Shown here: positions 1 through 8,398 of the stretch, piece after piece
How the letters are laid out: each line of letters starts with the position of its first letter
Position numbering within the stretch: position 1 is the stretch's first letter
Assembly: GCA_934276485.1 (NCBI GenBank)
Contig: CAKQTE010000120.1
Location: 7,220-71,219, forward strand
Direction of reading: 5' to 3'
Length of the DNA stretch: 64,000 nt
Source: an uncultured Spirochaetales bacterium
GTDB taxonomy: Bacteria; Spirochaetota; Spirochaetia; Sphaerochaetales; Sphaerochaetaceae
Notes under the pieces: generated by a model
The model's input: only the letters and a program-made list of their open reading frames with translations
What the model was told of the DNA's origin: nothing
Databases searched by the model: none
Position numbers and translations under genes: made by a program

Positions 1-948
1 CCAGATCCAGACATCTACACCTCTTTTGTTTGCATACTTGCATAGCTCGTGAACCCAAGTATCATCCCATCCAGCGTCAACTGTTATTCCTTCAAAGCCA
101 CAGAAAGCAGCAAAATCAATATACTTCATTTGCTCTGTAAATAGCTCTGCTCCGTTTTCAAAGCTCCACCATGACCATAGATTTCTCGACGGATGCACCC
201 AAGACAAATCCTCAAGTTCGTTTTTAGGATTCAGGTTAAAAGAAATACGTGAGTCGAAGAGACCTTTCAAGTCATCTACAACAGTAAAGAATCTCCATGG
301 TGTAGTTACTCCATCTTGATCTTGAATTGCGCCCTCTTCTTCTGGAGCAAAAGCAATAGATAGATAGTCATCTTGTCCAATATAGCTAGATGAGCAATAT
401 CTTCCTCTATTGTTGATTATTCCAGCTTCAGACAAGAGTATCCAAGATGCGTCATTAATCTCAAATAGACATGGCATTCCATATCGTTTATTAATCTCAA
501 TTCTTCCTGCTGGAAATGGATGCTCATAGGTATCTATCCAATCTTGCAAGAACGAATTTCTATATCCAGATGGAAAGAATACATCTAAATTTTCTTTATC
601 AACTGATGTCTTTGCACTCTTTATTTTATATGCGCATCCATCATCAAACGCACGAATGCATAGAGAAGAAATTCCATCATGCTCACTAAATGAAATTACG
701 AGTTCATTACATAGATTATGATAGACATTGCTCTTTCCCGCAGGCAAAGAATAAGACTCGTCAATTGTATTTCTCTCTTCCTTGAAGTTGGTTATTTCAT
801 CAAATCCATTATCAAAGGATATTCTTTTTAAGGATAAAACAACTTTGGAGGATTTAAGATAATCGATATAAAATCCATTATCATGGAAATAAACAATTAC
901 ACTCCCCTTTGAATTGGGAGAATTAAGTTCCCATTTAATATCTGACAT
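1..948 (-). CDS. Glycoside hydrolase family 97, C-terminus cut by window edge
   Basis: An open frame of 316 codons runs from ATG at 948 to the window edge without a stop, so the C-terminal part is missing. The translated N-terminal half is a beta-sandwich-type region. It is followed by LWSWWSFENGAE and then a barrel start with KYIDFAAFCGFEGITVDAGW and RGVDVWIW. This arrangement fits GH97, which contains alpha-glucosidases and alpha-galactosidases. No signal peptide is visible (it starts MSDIKWELNSPNS), so it is probably cytoplasmic and acts on imported oligosaccharide. It lies 6 bp after the second permease gene of a sugar ABC operon, which supports a role in hydrolysing the imported sugar. 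The catalytic acid/base region lies beyond the window, so retaining versus inverting chemistry cannot be judged. Family call is fairly sure, substrate unknown. Confidence 0.8.
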   Translation of the reverse strand, partial: MSDIKWELNSPNSKGSVIVYFHDNGFYIDYLKSSKVVLSLKRISFDNGFDEITNFKEERNTIDESYSLPAGKSNVYHNLCNELVISFSEHDGISSLCIRAFDDGCAYKIKSAKTSVDKENLDVFFPSGYRNSFLQDWIDTYEHPFPAGRIEINKRYGMPCLFEINDASWILLSEAGIINNRGRYCSSSYIGQDDYLSIAFAPEEEGAIQDQDGVTTPWRFFTVVDDLKGLFDSRISFNLNPKNELEDLSWVHPSRNLWSWWSFENGAELFTEQMKYIDFAAFCGFEGITVDAGWDDTWVHELCKYANKRGVDVWIW

Positions 949-954
949 AATTAA

Positions 955-1830
955 TTATCCTTTTACAGCACCAGCAAGTTCGCCAGTAATAAAGTATTTC
1001 ATCAAGAATGGATAAACACCCAGAACTGGAAGTGTTGCGATGAACACTTGCGCTGCTCTTGAGGTTCTTTCCGATACCATATTCAAATATTGAAGATTAT
1101 TTGTAGTCATCAACGTGACATCTCTATTTACCATAACAGTTTGCAGGTAACTCTGTAGAGGATAGTGCTTAGGACTATTCATCAAGATCAAACCTTCAAA
1201 CCAAGAGTTCCAATGTGATACCAAGCAAAATAGAACCAAGGATGCTATTGTTGCTTTTACAAGAGGAACACATATTCTGATCATGACAGATACATTTGAA
1301 GCACCATCTATGATCGCTGCTTCCTCTAGTTCCCTAGGAACTGATTTAAATGCATTCGTCAAAAGAACTATATTATAGACAGGTACTGCAACAGGCAGGA
1401 TCAAAGCCCAAAAGCTATCGATCAAGCCAAGCTTGTTTATGATCATGTACCAAGGGATCAAGCCTCCACTGAATACCATGGTTATGATAAAAAACCACAT
1501 ATAGAAGTTTCTCCCTCGAAATTCCTTACTGCTTCTAGATAGAGGAAATGCAACCATTATCGTTAGTAGCATATTAACAGGTACTCCTACAGCAACCTTT
1601 AGCAGAGAAATCATGAAAGAGCGATAAAACTCTGGCTTTTCAAGCACAAACTTATATGAAAGAAATGTAAATTGCTTTGGCACAAACCTGATTTTCTCTG
1701 TTACAACTGCAGTTGAGGAAGAGAAGGAAATCGCTAGTAAGTTAAGGAAAGGCAACAAACAACAAAGCGTTAAGAGTATCAGCACAATCCCATTTATGAC
1801 ACGGAATATCTTTTGTCCTCTAGTTTGCAT
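955..1830 (-). CDS. Carbohydrate ABC transporter permease (LplC/MalG type)
   Basis: Inner-membrane permease of 291 residues with about six hydrophobic segments. The EAA loop is at about residues 168-187 (ELEEAAIIDGASNVSVMIRI), the surface that contacts the ATPase. The C-terminus FLMKYFITGELAGAVKG is characteristic of the LplC/YtcP subgroup of MalG-like permeases. The start ATG at 1830 has a good AGGAGG Shine-Dalgarno 5 bp upstream. It lies 8 bp after the partner permease gene and 6 bp before the GH97 gene, so it is part of one operon. No dedicated ATPase gene is in this operon; such importers commonly share an MsmX/UgpC-type ATPase encoded elsewhere. The substrate is probably an oligosaccharide, an inference from the adjacent glycosidase. 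Confidence 0.93.
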   Translation of the reverse strand: MQTRGQKIFRVINGIVLILLTLCCLLPFLNLLAISFSSSTAVVTEKIRFVPKQFTFLSYKFVLEKPEFYRSFMISLLKVAVGVPVNMLLTIMVAFPLSRSSKEFRGRNFYMWFFIITMVFSGGLIPWYMIINKLGLIDSFWALILPVAVPVYNIVLLTNAFKSVPRELEEAAIIDGASNVSVMIRICVPLVKATIASLVLFCLVSHWNSWFEGLILMNSPKHYPLQSYLQTVMVNRDVTLMTTNNLQYLNMVSERTSRAAQVFIATLPVLGVYPFLMKYFITGELAGAVKG

Positions 1831-1838
1831 ATATCCTC

Positions 1839-2783
1839 CTATAAAATCCTATAATCGAAAACCTTATAGGCCAGATAATATCCAAATACCATCAAGGACA
1901 TTGATATCAATGACTTAATCATTCCAATTGCTGTTGCAACTCCATATAACCCATTTGTAAGTCCTAGTCTGAATACAAGAGTTTCCAAAATATCTCCAGT
2001 CTCATATACCTGAGGTGAATATAGGTTATAGATTTGCTCAAATCCACTTGAACCGCTTGCAGAAAGTGTTCCACCTGCATTAAGAATGCTTCCTAGCGAT
2101 AGCATCAACATCAATAGAATTGTAGGTAAGAGTGCGGGCAGGGTTATTGCAAATGTCTGCCTAAATCTTCCGGCACCATCGATTGATGCTGCTTCATATA
2201 GAGTGCTATCAATGGTAGTCAATGTTGCAAGATAAATTATTGAACCATAGCCAAACTCTTTCCAGATATCGGTAATTACCATTGTCATTGGAAACCAATG
2301 CTTATCACCTAGAAAGAATATTGGTTTGATTTTAAAGAACATCAAGATCTCGTTCACAAATCCATCTGAAGGAGAAAGAATATCTAGAAATAGACCAGCA
2401 AGAATAATCCATGATAGAAAGTGCGGGAAGTACACAACTGTCTGCACACATTTCTTGAAATGTCTGTTGGGTACTTCATTTAGAAGAAGTGCAAATATTA
2501 CAGGTACTATGATATTCCCTGCTATCTTCCAAATTGATATATACAGCGTATTTTTAACAACATTCCAGAATCCAGGAATCTTGAACGAATATATAAAGTT
2601 ATCAAGCCCAACAAATGGAGAATGGAAGAAACCTTTTCGAGGAGAGAATTTCTGAAATGCCATAATCAAGCCAAGCATCGGACCATAACAGAAAATCAAA
2701 ACAAGAATGAATGCAGGGAGAATCATCAAATGATAATCTCTATCATTGATTCTCTTTTTAGGCTTTAATTCCTTTCTTGACAT
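1839..2783 (-). CDS. Carbohydrate ABC transporter permease (LplB type)
   Basis: A 314-residue inner-membrane permease of the LplB/YteP subgroup. After a basic N-terminus come about six membrane segments. The EAA-type loop is at about residues 196-213 (LYEAASIDGAGRFRQTFA), and the family-typical YSPQVYETGDILETLVFRLG stretch follows. The start ATG at 2783 is preceded by GGAGG at 5-bp spacing. It sits between the binding-protein gene and the second permease gene, and the pair forms the heterodimeric channel. A strong RNA hairpin separates it from the upstream binding-protein gene and may hold permease expression below that of the binding protein. Confidence 0.93.
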   Translation of the reverse strand: MSRKELKPKKRINDRDYHLMILPAFILVLIFCYGPMLGLIMAFQKFSPRKGFFHSPFVGLDNFIYSFKIPGFWNVVKNTLYISIWKIAGNIIVPVIFALLLNEVPNRHFKKCVQTVVYFPHFLSWIILAGLFLDILSPSDGFVNEILMFFKIKPIFFLGDKHWFPMTMVITDIWKEFGYGSIIYLATLTTIDSTLYEAASIDGAGRFRQTFAITLPALLPTILLMLMLSLGSILNAGGTLSASGSSGFEQIYNLYSPQVYETGDILETLVFRLGLTNGLYGVATAIGMIKSLISMSLMVFGYYLAYKVFDYRIL

Positions 2784-2796
2784 CTCTCCTCCTATA

Positions 2797-2823
2797 AAGA
2801 GGAAAGGAATTGCCTCTCCTCTT
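2797..2823 (-). other. Intra-operon RNA hairpin between binding-protein and permease genes
   Basis: An 11-bp stem (one G-U pair) with a 5-nt loop is read on the minus strand: AAGAGGAGAGG, CAATT, CCTTTCCTCTT. No T-run follows, so it is more likely an mRNA-stabilising or processing hairpin than a terminator. It starts 16 nt beyond the stop of the binding-protein gene and ends 13 nt before the permease start, next to the permease ribosome binding site. Confidence 0.6.
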
Positions 2824-2839
2824 AATACAAATCAATTAG

Positions 2840-4426
2840 TTAGCGATTCTTCTTCCATTCATTAACTTCACCAGTAATGACATCGCCACCAAGAGCATTC
2901 CAATCCTTGACATATTGATCGAATGCTGAAATATCCTTGCCAAGAATGATATCTGTGAATACCTGTACAGTTAGCTGATCAAGAACAGCCTGGCTCTTTG
3001 ACATACCTTCGGTAACTGATCCATAGTACTTGTCGCTGATGAATCTACCATCTTTGACATACTCATTGATCACTGCCATTGAGCTCTCTGGTCCATAGTT
3101 CATCTCGCTACCCCAACCATTGATGTCTCCATTTCTGTATGCAACGATCTGATCATAGTAGCCAGTCTCTTCAGCATTGAGCTTAGAGCTATCTCCTGTT
3201 GCCAAAGCTTCTGTTACATGAGTTTGAGCATCAAGGTTCTTCATAGGTGGCTCACAATACATGAAAGGATATTCAAAGATTGGGCGGCCTTCGCTATCGA
3301 CATTGTACTTATCTGGCTCAGCTGTTGCACCGAAGTTCTTCTCGAGAACAAGATTCAACATCTTTATAAGAGCTTCTGGGTTCTTTGCATCACTATTGAC
3401 AACAAAGTACTTATTGATTGGGAATGGAACCTGAGCAATTGCGTCCTTTCCATCTACTGCCAAAATTGAGAATGCTTTCCATTCAACGCTAGGATCTGCT
3501 GCCTTCATCTCTGTAATCCATCCCATGTTCCAGAATAGACCATACATGACGCCAATCTTTCCTGATCCAACATCTGGGCTGATAGCAAAGCAGTTCTTTA
3601 CACCAAACTCAGGATCGATGCATCCATCCTTATATAGCTTCTGCAATGCCTTTAATGCATCCTTTGTCTCAGGAAGTATATTTCCATTTAAGAGTGTTCC
3701 ATCTTCCTGTTCTACCCAAGAATTTGGATATGAACCATAACCATTGAAGAAGCCAGTAAGGGAAGCAAACATTGTGCCATACAAATCCATATTCACCGCA
3801 AGTCCAAAAGTATCTTTCTTACCATTGCCATCTGGATCATTGCTTGCAAATGCTTCGATTACATTCAACAAATCTTCCATTGTCTTTGGCTCTTCGAGGC
3901 CAAGCTTCTCTAGCCAATCTGTTCTGATCCAAAGTACATTTGCATTACCAAAAGCACTTTCCATCTTTGGAAGAGCATATAATTTACCATTGAATGTTGC
4001 AGATTCCATTGCAGAACCGCCATCCTGAGACAAAACATTCTTTGTCAAATCAGAAGCGTACTCATCATAGACTTTAGATAGATCTGCAATCATGCCTTCT
4101 TCTACAAGAAGCTTCAATTGAGAAGCATTTACGCTAAACATATCAGGAAGTGTATCTGCTGTGATAGAAAGACTTAGTTTCTGATCATATTGAGCAACTG
4201 GAACCAACCAATCATACTCAATCTTGATTCCTAGCTCTGATTCGTATAGACGAGTCCAAATATTGTTATCAAGGCTATCACCATCAGGGAAGCTGATATC
4301 ATCTGGAATAGGTCTAGCTGCTGTAACTACAACATTTTCATTGCTTACTTTCTCTGATGCTGCAGATGCAAAAACAAGAGAAACACAAGTTAGCATAATA
4401 AGCAAAACAAAACAAAATCTCTTCAT
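2840..4426 (-). CDS. Extracellular sugar-binding protein of ABC importer (LplA-like)
   Basis: A 528-residue solute-binding protein with an N-terminal signal peptide (basic MKR, hydrophobic core, cleavage near VFASAASEK). Cys14 does not form a convincing lipobox, so signal peptidase I cleavage is more likely. Large size and motifs such as VLWIRTDWLEKLGL and DPDGNGKKDTFGL are typical of the LplA/YtcQ family, whose members bind oligosaccharides or aldouronate-like sugars. The DGNGKKDT stretch is a typical calcium-loop-like element of these proteins. Start ATG at 4426 has AAGGAG 7 bp upstream. It is the first gene of the transporter unit, downstream of the AraC gene, and a hairpin follows its stop. 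Substrate is not predictable from sequence alone. Confidence 0.92.
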   Translation of the reverse strand: MKRFCFVLLIMLTCVSLVFASAASEKVSNENVVVTAARPIPDDISFPDGDSLDNNIWTRLYESELGIKIEYDWLVPVAQYDQKLSLSITADTLPDMFSVNASQLKLLVEEGMIADLSKVYDEYASDLTKNVLSQDGGSAMESATFNGKLYALPKMESAFGNANVLWIRTDWLEKLGLEEPKTMEDLLNVIEAFASNDPDGNGKKDTFGLAVNMDLYGTMFASLTGFFNGYGSYPNSWVEQEDGTLLNGNILPETKDALKALQKLYKDGCIDPEFGVKNCFAISPDVGSGKIGVMYGLFWNMGWITEMKAADPSVEWKAFSILAVDGKDAIAQVPFPINKYFVVNSDAKNPEALIKMLNLVLEKNFGATAEPDKYNVDSEGRPIFEYPFMYCEPPMKNLDAQTHVTEALATGDSSKLNAEETGYYDQIVAYRNGDINGWGSEMNYGPESSMAVINEYVKDGRFISDKYYGSVTEGMSKSQAVLDQLTVQVFTDIILGKDISAFDQYVKDWNALGGDVITGEVNEWKKNR

Positions 4427-4506
4427 ACAAGACTCCTTTTGTCACATTATCCAATGAATAAATTCAGAGTGAAATAGTACTTATTTTACTTCCCTTTTCA
4501 TTTTCT

Positions 4507-5706
4507 TCAGCCAATATGTTGGTCTCTCCATTCTGCAGGAGACATGCCCTCACTCTTTCTGAATGCACGTGAAAAATATGAAGAGGAGTCAAATCCAGTC
4601 TCGTATGCAATTTCGCTAATACGAAGAGAAGGATCTAAGAGAAGTCTCTTTGCCTTTGCAATTCTATATTCGGCAATTGTAACCGAAATATTGTGTCCAG
4701 CTTTGCTTTTATAGAACCGTGACAAATAACTAGGATTCATTGCAAACTCAGATGCAACTGTTGTTAGATTCAATGGTGTTGTGATATTAGCCCTAATGAA
4801 GTTGTTGATATCCAGAATCAATTTGTCATCCATGTTCTTCATCTCTATTTTTGAGCTTCTCAAACATATATCTTCAACTATGTCTTTTAGAACAGAGCTC
4901 AAATCATCTGATTCTGAGTATCCACAAAGTGCATCAAGGTAGCGCTTTTGATTGAGAAAGATATCATCTATATGATGAGTTTTCAGATAAGAAATCATGC
5001 AAGAAGACAGGCTATGATAGAACTCCAGCTTTTCTGATACAGAATAGTCTCCGTCAAGAATACTTTCGATCATATTCATCAAAACCCCCTTCTCTCCAGA
5101 TTCCACAGCTTTGAAAAATAGTTCTTCTAGCTTTGTAATCTCAAAAGAGGAAACATTGTATTCAAGGTCCGATGAAGAATATAGCCTGCTGTCCTTGATT
5201 GCCATGCGGCTTCCTTCAATCTTTAACTTGTTTTCAATGCACTCCATGGCACTATTCATCTCATGGAAATCAGTAAAATAAATCATTCCACTGAATATTA
5301 TGTTTGTTGAAATCCCATAGTTCTTGAAAGTTTTGTTTTGAATAGATGCGAGAAATTCCTTTGTGATGTTTTTTCCTTCAAAAGGCTTCACCAGAAAAAG
5401 AATATCCTTATCTGGAGTTGATGCATGTATGCATGACGATATACTCTTCAGTCCTGAAAGAAATGCATTTTCTGTCACAACCAAACATCTAAATTGTTCA
5501 TGGGAGTTCTCAAAATCCGTAATATCATTGATGGAAACTCTGATTAGCATGCATGGTGCGCTGATATCGAAATCAATACCAATCTTTAACAGCTGATTCT
5601 TCGCACTTTCATAATCCAACCACTCAAGTATTTCAAGTATTATCGCATTTTGTAATAGAGCAGATGCGCCACTGGTGGCCCCACTCTGCATTTCAACATC
5701 ATTCAT
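4507..5706 (-). CDS. AraC-family transcriptional regulator of the sugar operon
   Basis: About 399 residues. The last 100 form a two-HTH AraC/XylS DNA-binding domain with LNLTTVASEFAMNPSYLSRF in the first HTH and ISEIAYETGFDSSSYFSRAF in the second, ending MSPAEWRDQH. The N-terminal 290 residues have no receiver motif; they resemble the middle/ligand region of YesN-like regulators without the REC domain. I chose ATG 5706 (MNDVEMQ); a GTG two codons upstream is possible. No Shine-Dalgarno is visible. A TATATT element at 5716-5721 would put transcription start within a few bases of the ATG, so the mRNA may be almost leaderless. It lies immediately upstream of the sugar ABC/GH97 genes on the same strand and is the likely local regulator. 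Confidence 0.88.
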   Translation of the reverse strand: MNDVEMQSGATSGASALLQNAIILEILEWLDYESAKNQLLKIGIDFDISAPCMLIRVSINDITDFENSHEQFRCLVVTENAFLSGLKSISSCIHASTPDKDILFLVKPFEGKNITKEFLASIQNKTFKNYGISTNIIFSGMIYFTDFHEMNSAMECIENKLKIEGSRMAIKDSRLYSSSDLEYNVSSFEITKLEELFFKAVESGEKGVLMNMIESILDGDYSVSEKLEFYHSLSSCMISYLKTHHIDDIFLNQKRYLDALCGYSESDDLSSVLKDIVEDICLRSSKIEMKNMDDKLILDINNFIRANITTPLNLTTVASEFAMNPSYLSRFYKSKAGHNISVTIAEYRIAKAKRLLLDPSLRISEIAYETGFDSSSYFSRAFRKSEGMSPAEWRDQHIG

Positions 5707-5761
5707 ACACACAATAATATACCATTGCAGTAGTCAAATTTCCATGTAAAAAATCAAAGCA

Positions 5762-5781
5762 ATAGCCCCCGGAGGGGCTAT
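5762..5781 (-). terminator. Probable terminator after the 5800-6576 gene
   Basis: Perfect 8-bp stem ATAGCCCC / GGGGCTAT with a 4-nt loop. On the minus strand it is followed within about 10 nt by a T-rich stretch (GATTTTTT). It starts 19 nt after the stop of the membrane protein gene and precedes the AraC gene, separating the two units. Confidence 0.6.
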
Positions 5782-5799
5782 GGATATAAGAGAATGAAA

Positions 5800-6576
5800 T
5801 CAATATTTCCAAGGGAAGATCATTGACTTGAGACTTCTAGGACCAACCTTCTCTTTCTCATCATAAAGAATCTCTGCCCAAGGAAGCTGCTTTCTATTTG
5901 CATCCGGATTCTCTTCAAGGTAGTCATACTTAAACATCAATAGCTTTACTGCATCTTGAGATGCTAGCATATATCCACATGCTCCTGGAATAAGACCCAT
6001 TGTAAATACACTGAAAGCTACAACTACAACGTTATACAACAAGAAGAACAAAGAAAATCCAATGTTATCACCAAAGATAAGGAAACACTTTTTCAATGTC
6101 TTGAATGGTCTGTCCCCAGGAAGAAGGTTCATCAATGGGAAATAATAAACAAGAACAAGAAGAGTGATTACAAATATCCATGAGATCACAACTGCCAAGA
6201 AGATTCCAAAGAAGTTATTCAGTGATAGATAAAAAGGAATTACGAGTGTTGCTATGAAGAACAAAACCACTGTTAGAGCAAAGAACAACAATACGTGTCT
6301 AATGTTTCTTCTAATTCCTTTTCCAAATGGTTCCCAAGTCTCTTTCTCATAGTTTGAATAACCAAAGACAACATTCGATGTTCCACCTAAAAATACGCAG
6401 AATACAAAAAGAATCAAAACAGAAACAACATAAAATAGTGGCATAGCTACATCCATCAAATTAACAGATGCAATGGCACATCCAAATAGAACGATATAGA
6501 TAAGGTTCTGTAAAACTACTCCAATTAAATTATCCCAGCCATCAAAAAAGGCTTTTTTAATAAAGAAACCAATCAT
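5800..6576 (-). CDS. Multi-pass membrane protein, unknown function
   Basis: A 258-residue protein with about six hydrophobic helices (roughly residues 15-38, 44-66, 88-112, 114-140, 165-190 and a weaker one) and a charged soluble C-terminus ending LKSMIFPWKY. The N-terminus MIGFFIKKAFFDGWDN and the layout recall a widespread group of small spirochaetal and Firmicute membrane proteins of unknown role (YesL/DUF624-like in general style), but I cannot assign a family. It appears monocistronic, ending in its own hairpin. A roughly 260-bp AT-rich stretch with no other gene lies upstream. It is a genuine gene judging by length and coherent membrane topology. Confidence 0.75.
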   Translation of the reverse strand: MIGFFIKKAFFDGWDNLIGVVLQNLIYIVLFGCAIASVNLMDVAMPLFYVVSVLILFVFCVFLGGTSNVVFGYSNYEKETWEPFGKGIRRNIRHVLLFFALTVVLFFIATLVIPFYLSLNNFFGIFLAVVISWIFVITLLVLVYYFPLMNLLPGDRPFKTLKKCFLIFGDNIGFSLFFLLYNVVVVAFSVFTMGLIPGACGYMLASQDAVKLLMFKYDYLEENPDANRKQLPWAEILYDEKEKVGPRSLKSMIFPWKY

Positions 6577-6803
6577 ATTTACAGTTTAGCGAAAGAGAAA
6601 ACGAAACTCAATAACAATATATAAATCATACATATCAGTAGGATTATTATTAACTACATGAATTCTTGATAAAATCCAAAAAGAATTTCATCAAATGCAC
6701 CCTCTTTTCAGCACATTAGATAATTTCAGCAAATCTTAGAAATAAAAGAAATTATCATAAACAGTGTTATACTAAAATTCTAAAAAATTATATAACTTTA
6801 ATA

Positions 6804-6832
6804 TTTACAATTTTACAACTTGATGTTATATA
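6804..6832 (+). promoter_or_regulatory. Candidate sigma-70 promoter of the 6.9-kb RNA
   Basis: TTTACA at 6804-6809, 17-bp spacer, TATATA at 6827-6832. This puts transcription start near 6839, just before the structured region ending in an intrinsic terminator. The region is very AT-rich, so chance matches are easy. Confidence 0.4.
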
Positions 6833-6839
6833 TAAATTA

Positions 6840-6976
6840 GAGACTTAAATAGGATTTATCCTAGGTTGCCTACAAGAGGGACTGTCTTAGTCGTACTAAG
6901 AGAAACTTAGTGCGCACACTCAAAGTGCTTGCTTTGATTGAGGTTGCCCTGTTGGAATAACGCCAGCAGGGTTTTC
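6840..6976 (+). ncRNA. Candidate structured non-coding RNA of about 135 nt, family not recognised
   Basis: Within an otherwise AT-rich 400-bp gap there is a GC-richer island bounded by a candidate promoter and a strong intrinsic terminator, with no downstream plus-strand gene for 2.6 kb. It contains an octamer AGGTTGCC twice (6863-6870 and 6941-6948). It also has mutually exclusive small hairpins: CTTAG at 6886-6890 can pair with CTAAG at 6896-6900, which can instead pair with CTTAG at 6906-6910. TCAAAG and CTTTGA form another hairpin near 6920-6936. CAAGAGGG near 6873-6880 is nearly complementary to the 5' arm of the terminator, so terminator readthrough could be modulated. It lacks the SRP RNA GGAAGG...AGCAG signature and tmRNA ends. 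A 6S-like role is possible but I could not build the long closing stem. Confidence 0.45.
6947..6975 (+). terminator. Intrinsic terminator of the candidate RNA
   Basis: Nine-base-pair stem CCCTGTTGG / CCAGCAGGG with one G-U pair, loop AATAACG, then TTTT. It is a textbook plus-strand terminator with no plus-strand ORF in front of it, which is the main support for the RNA gene. Confidence 0.8.
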
Positions 6977-7100
6977 ATTGTTCATCCGATAGTCCTTCTG
7001 CGCGTCCCCACCACTCTAGAACAATACCTTCATCTGGATTCCATGCGTTTGATAACTCTTCGCTTTTCTCTTCTGATTTATCTTTTTCTTTGTCTTTCAT
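6975..7100 (-). CDS. Possible 41-residue acidic protein
   Basis: ATG at 7100 opens a frame encoding a lysine/glutamate-rich start MKDKEKDKSEEKSEELS and a distinctive second half with NPDEGIVLEWWGRAEGLSDE. The codon pattern looks coding rather than random. However, there is no evident Shine-Dalgarno, and the frame begins just downstream of the terminator of the barrel gene, so its promoter is unclear. Its stop overlaps the end of the convergent candidate RNA. No family recognised. Confidence 0.35.
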   Translation of the reverse strand: MKDKEKDKSEEKSEELSNAWNPDEGIVLEWWGRAEGLSDEQ

Positions 7101-7112
7101 ATTTACAATGAT

Positions 7113-7139
7113 ATTTAAAAAGGGCCGCAATTGCGACCC
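7113..7139 (-). terminator. Terminator after the outer-membrane barrel gene
   Basis: Minus-strand stem GGGTCGC / GCGGCCC with an AATT loop and one G-T pair, followed by TTTTTAAAT. It begins 27 nt past the stop at 7166 and ends the two-gene lipoprotein/barrel unit. Confidence 0.75.
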
Positions 7140-7165
7140 CGAAGAACATATAGAAATACAGTTTA

Positions 7166-8383
7166 CTACCAACCGATGTTAGCTGTTACTGTCAATCCAT
7201 CGATACCCTTTTCTCCAGCAACAGAGCCAAACTCCTGCCAGAAGTAAGATGCTTCAACTCTTACAAGGTACAAATTGAGAGCTGCACCAAGAGTCCAATA
7301 TCCGCTGTTGTAACCACCTCGGATGTCGAAGATCCATAGTCCCTTGATCTCAGCACCAGCCTTGAAGTGGTTCATGAGAGCTCTAGCTGAGTAGTCTCCG
7401 TCCTTGATAAGTCCATAGAGATCAACAAAATCAGCTTCGATAGTTGGCTTGAATGCCCAACTCATATCAGGATCGAATGCAAATCCAACATTCCATGAGA
7501 AATCCTGATTAAGCTTGAATGAAGTATCGCCAGTAAATGGAGACTGTGACCAACCATCGTAGTTGTCGTAAGCATTCATAGTGTATCCAATATTGAGATT
7601 GTTTACGCTTGTAGCAATCTTGAATCCAAATGGAAGATTGAATCTAACACCAGCATCAAATGGAATAGTCCAACCAGCCATCAAAGGAATGGTATTCATG
7701 ATAGCCATAGCATCAGCGCTTCCTTCACCCTCTCCCATCTTGTTGTAGATATCCAATAGCTTCTGACCATCAATTGCTTTGTTATAAAGCATATATCTGA
7801 AACCTGAAGATAGACCGATATCCATGGATGCAGTATCTGTGAAGTTGATTCTAAATCCATATCCAAGCTTAACTTCAGCAGTTAGCTGATCTATGATATT
7901 TGAATTAAGTCCTCCAGTAGATGACTTAGGAGCATATGTATATAGAGAATCCTGTACACCTACGCCAAGACCAAATCCGCCTGCAGTGAATGATACTGCA
8001 GCATTTGCATCAAGGATCTTGCCATATCCACTTGTAAGAACATCTTTGAGCATTACATCTACAAGCTTATCCATATCTCCGCTTTCAATAACGCCTGATT
8101 GGATTATTGCTTTTGGATTGTAAAGAGTGAATCCTACATGAGGTAGTGAAACCTGAACCTTTCTATCAGCCAAGCCTGCTGGGTTTGCCCAAAGAGCCTG
8201 GATATTGCTAGTTGCAGCTGTTCCTACTCCACCCATAGCTTGAGATCTAGCATCAAGCATTGCAAATGGACTTGAAATCTGAGCATAAACATTACTATCT
8301 GTTTTTGGAGATACCTCTTCAGCAGCAAATAGAGATGCTGATAATACAGCTATTAACAATAAGGAAATAAATATCTTTTTCAT
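7166..8383 (-). CDS. Outer-membrane beta-barrel protein, PorV/FadL-like (UPF0164 style)
   Basis: A 405-residue exported protein. The signal peptide is residues 1-20 (MKKIFIS...SLFAAEE). The mature N-terminus has SSPFAMLDARSQAMGGVGTA followed by IQALWANPAGLAD, the hallmark of PorV/FadL-like spirochaetal barrels in which a short 'hatch' precedes the strands. The rest alternates aromatic and glycine-rich strands and ends in an aromatic residue (TANIGW), as outer-membrane barrels do. In Treponema the related UPF0164 proteins are thought to be FadL-like transporters of hydrophobic compounds; that role here is inference. The Shine-Dalgarno AGAGAGG precedes ATG 8383. The lipoprotein gene lies 15 bp upstream on the same strand, so both are probably cotranscribed. 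Confidence 0.8.
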   Translation of the reverse strand: MKKIFISLLLIAVLSASLFAAEEVSPKTDSNVYAQISSPFAMLDARSQAMGGVGTAATSNIQALWANPAGLADRKVQVSLPHVGFTLYNPKAIIQSGVIESGDMDKLVDVMLKDVLTSGYGKILDANAAVSFTAGGFGLGVGVQDSLYTYAPKSSTGGLNSNIIDQLTAEVKLGYGFRINFTDTASMDIGLSSGFRYMLYNKAIDGQKLLDIYNKMGEGEGSADAMAIMNTIPLMAGWTIPFDAGVRFNLPFGFKIATSVNNLNIGYTMNAYDNYDGWSQSPFTGDTSFKLNQDFSWNVGFAFDPDMSWAFKPTIEADFVDLYGLIKDGDYSARALMNHFKAGAEIKGLWIFDIRGGYNSGYWTLGAALNLYLVRVEASYFWQEFGSVAGEKGIDGLTVTANIGW

Positions 8384-8398
8384 CTCTATACCTCTCTC

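Noticed and set aside
6840..6976. Identification of the RNA as SRP RNA, tmRNA or RNase P
   Set aside because: Lacks the SRP GGAAGG/AGCAG motif, any tRNA-like ends or tag frame, and is too short for RNase P.
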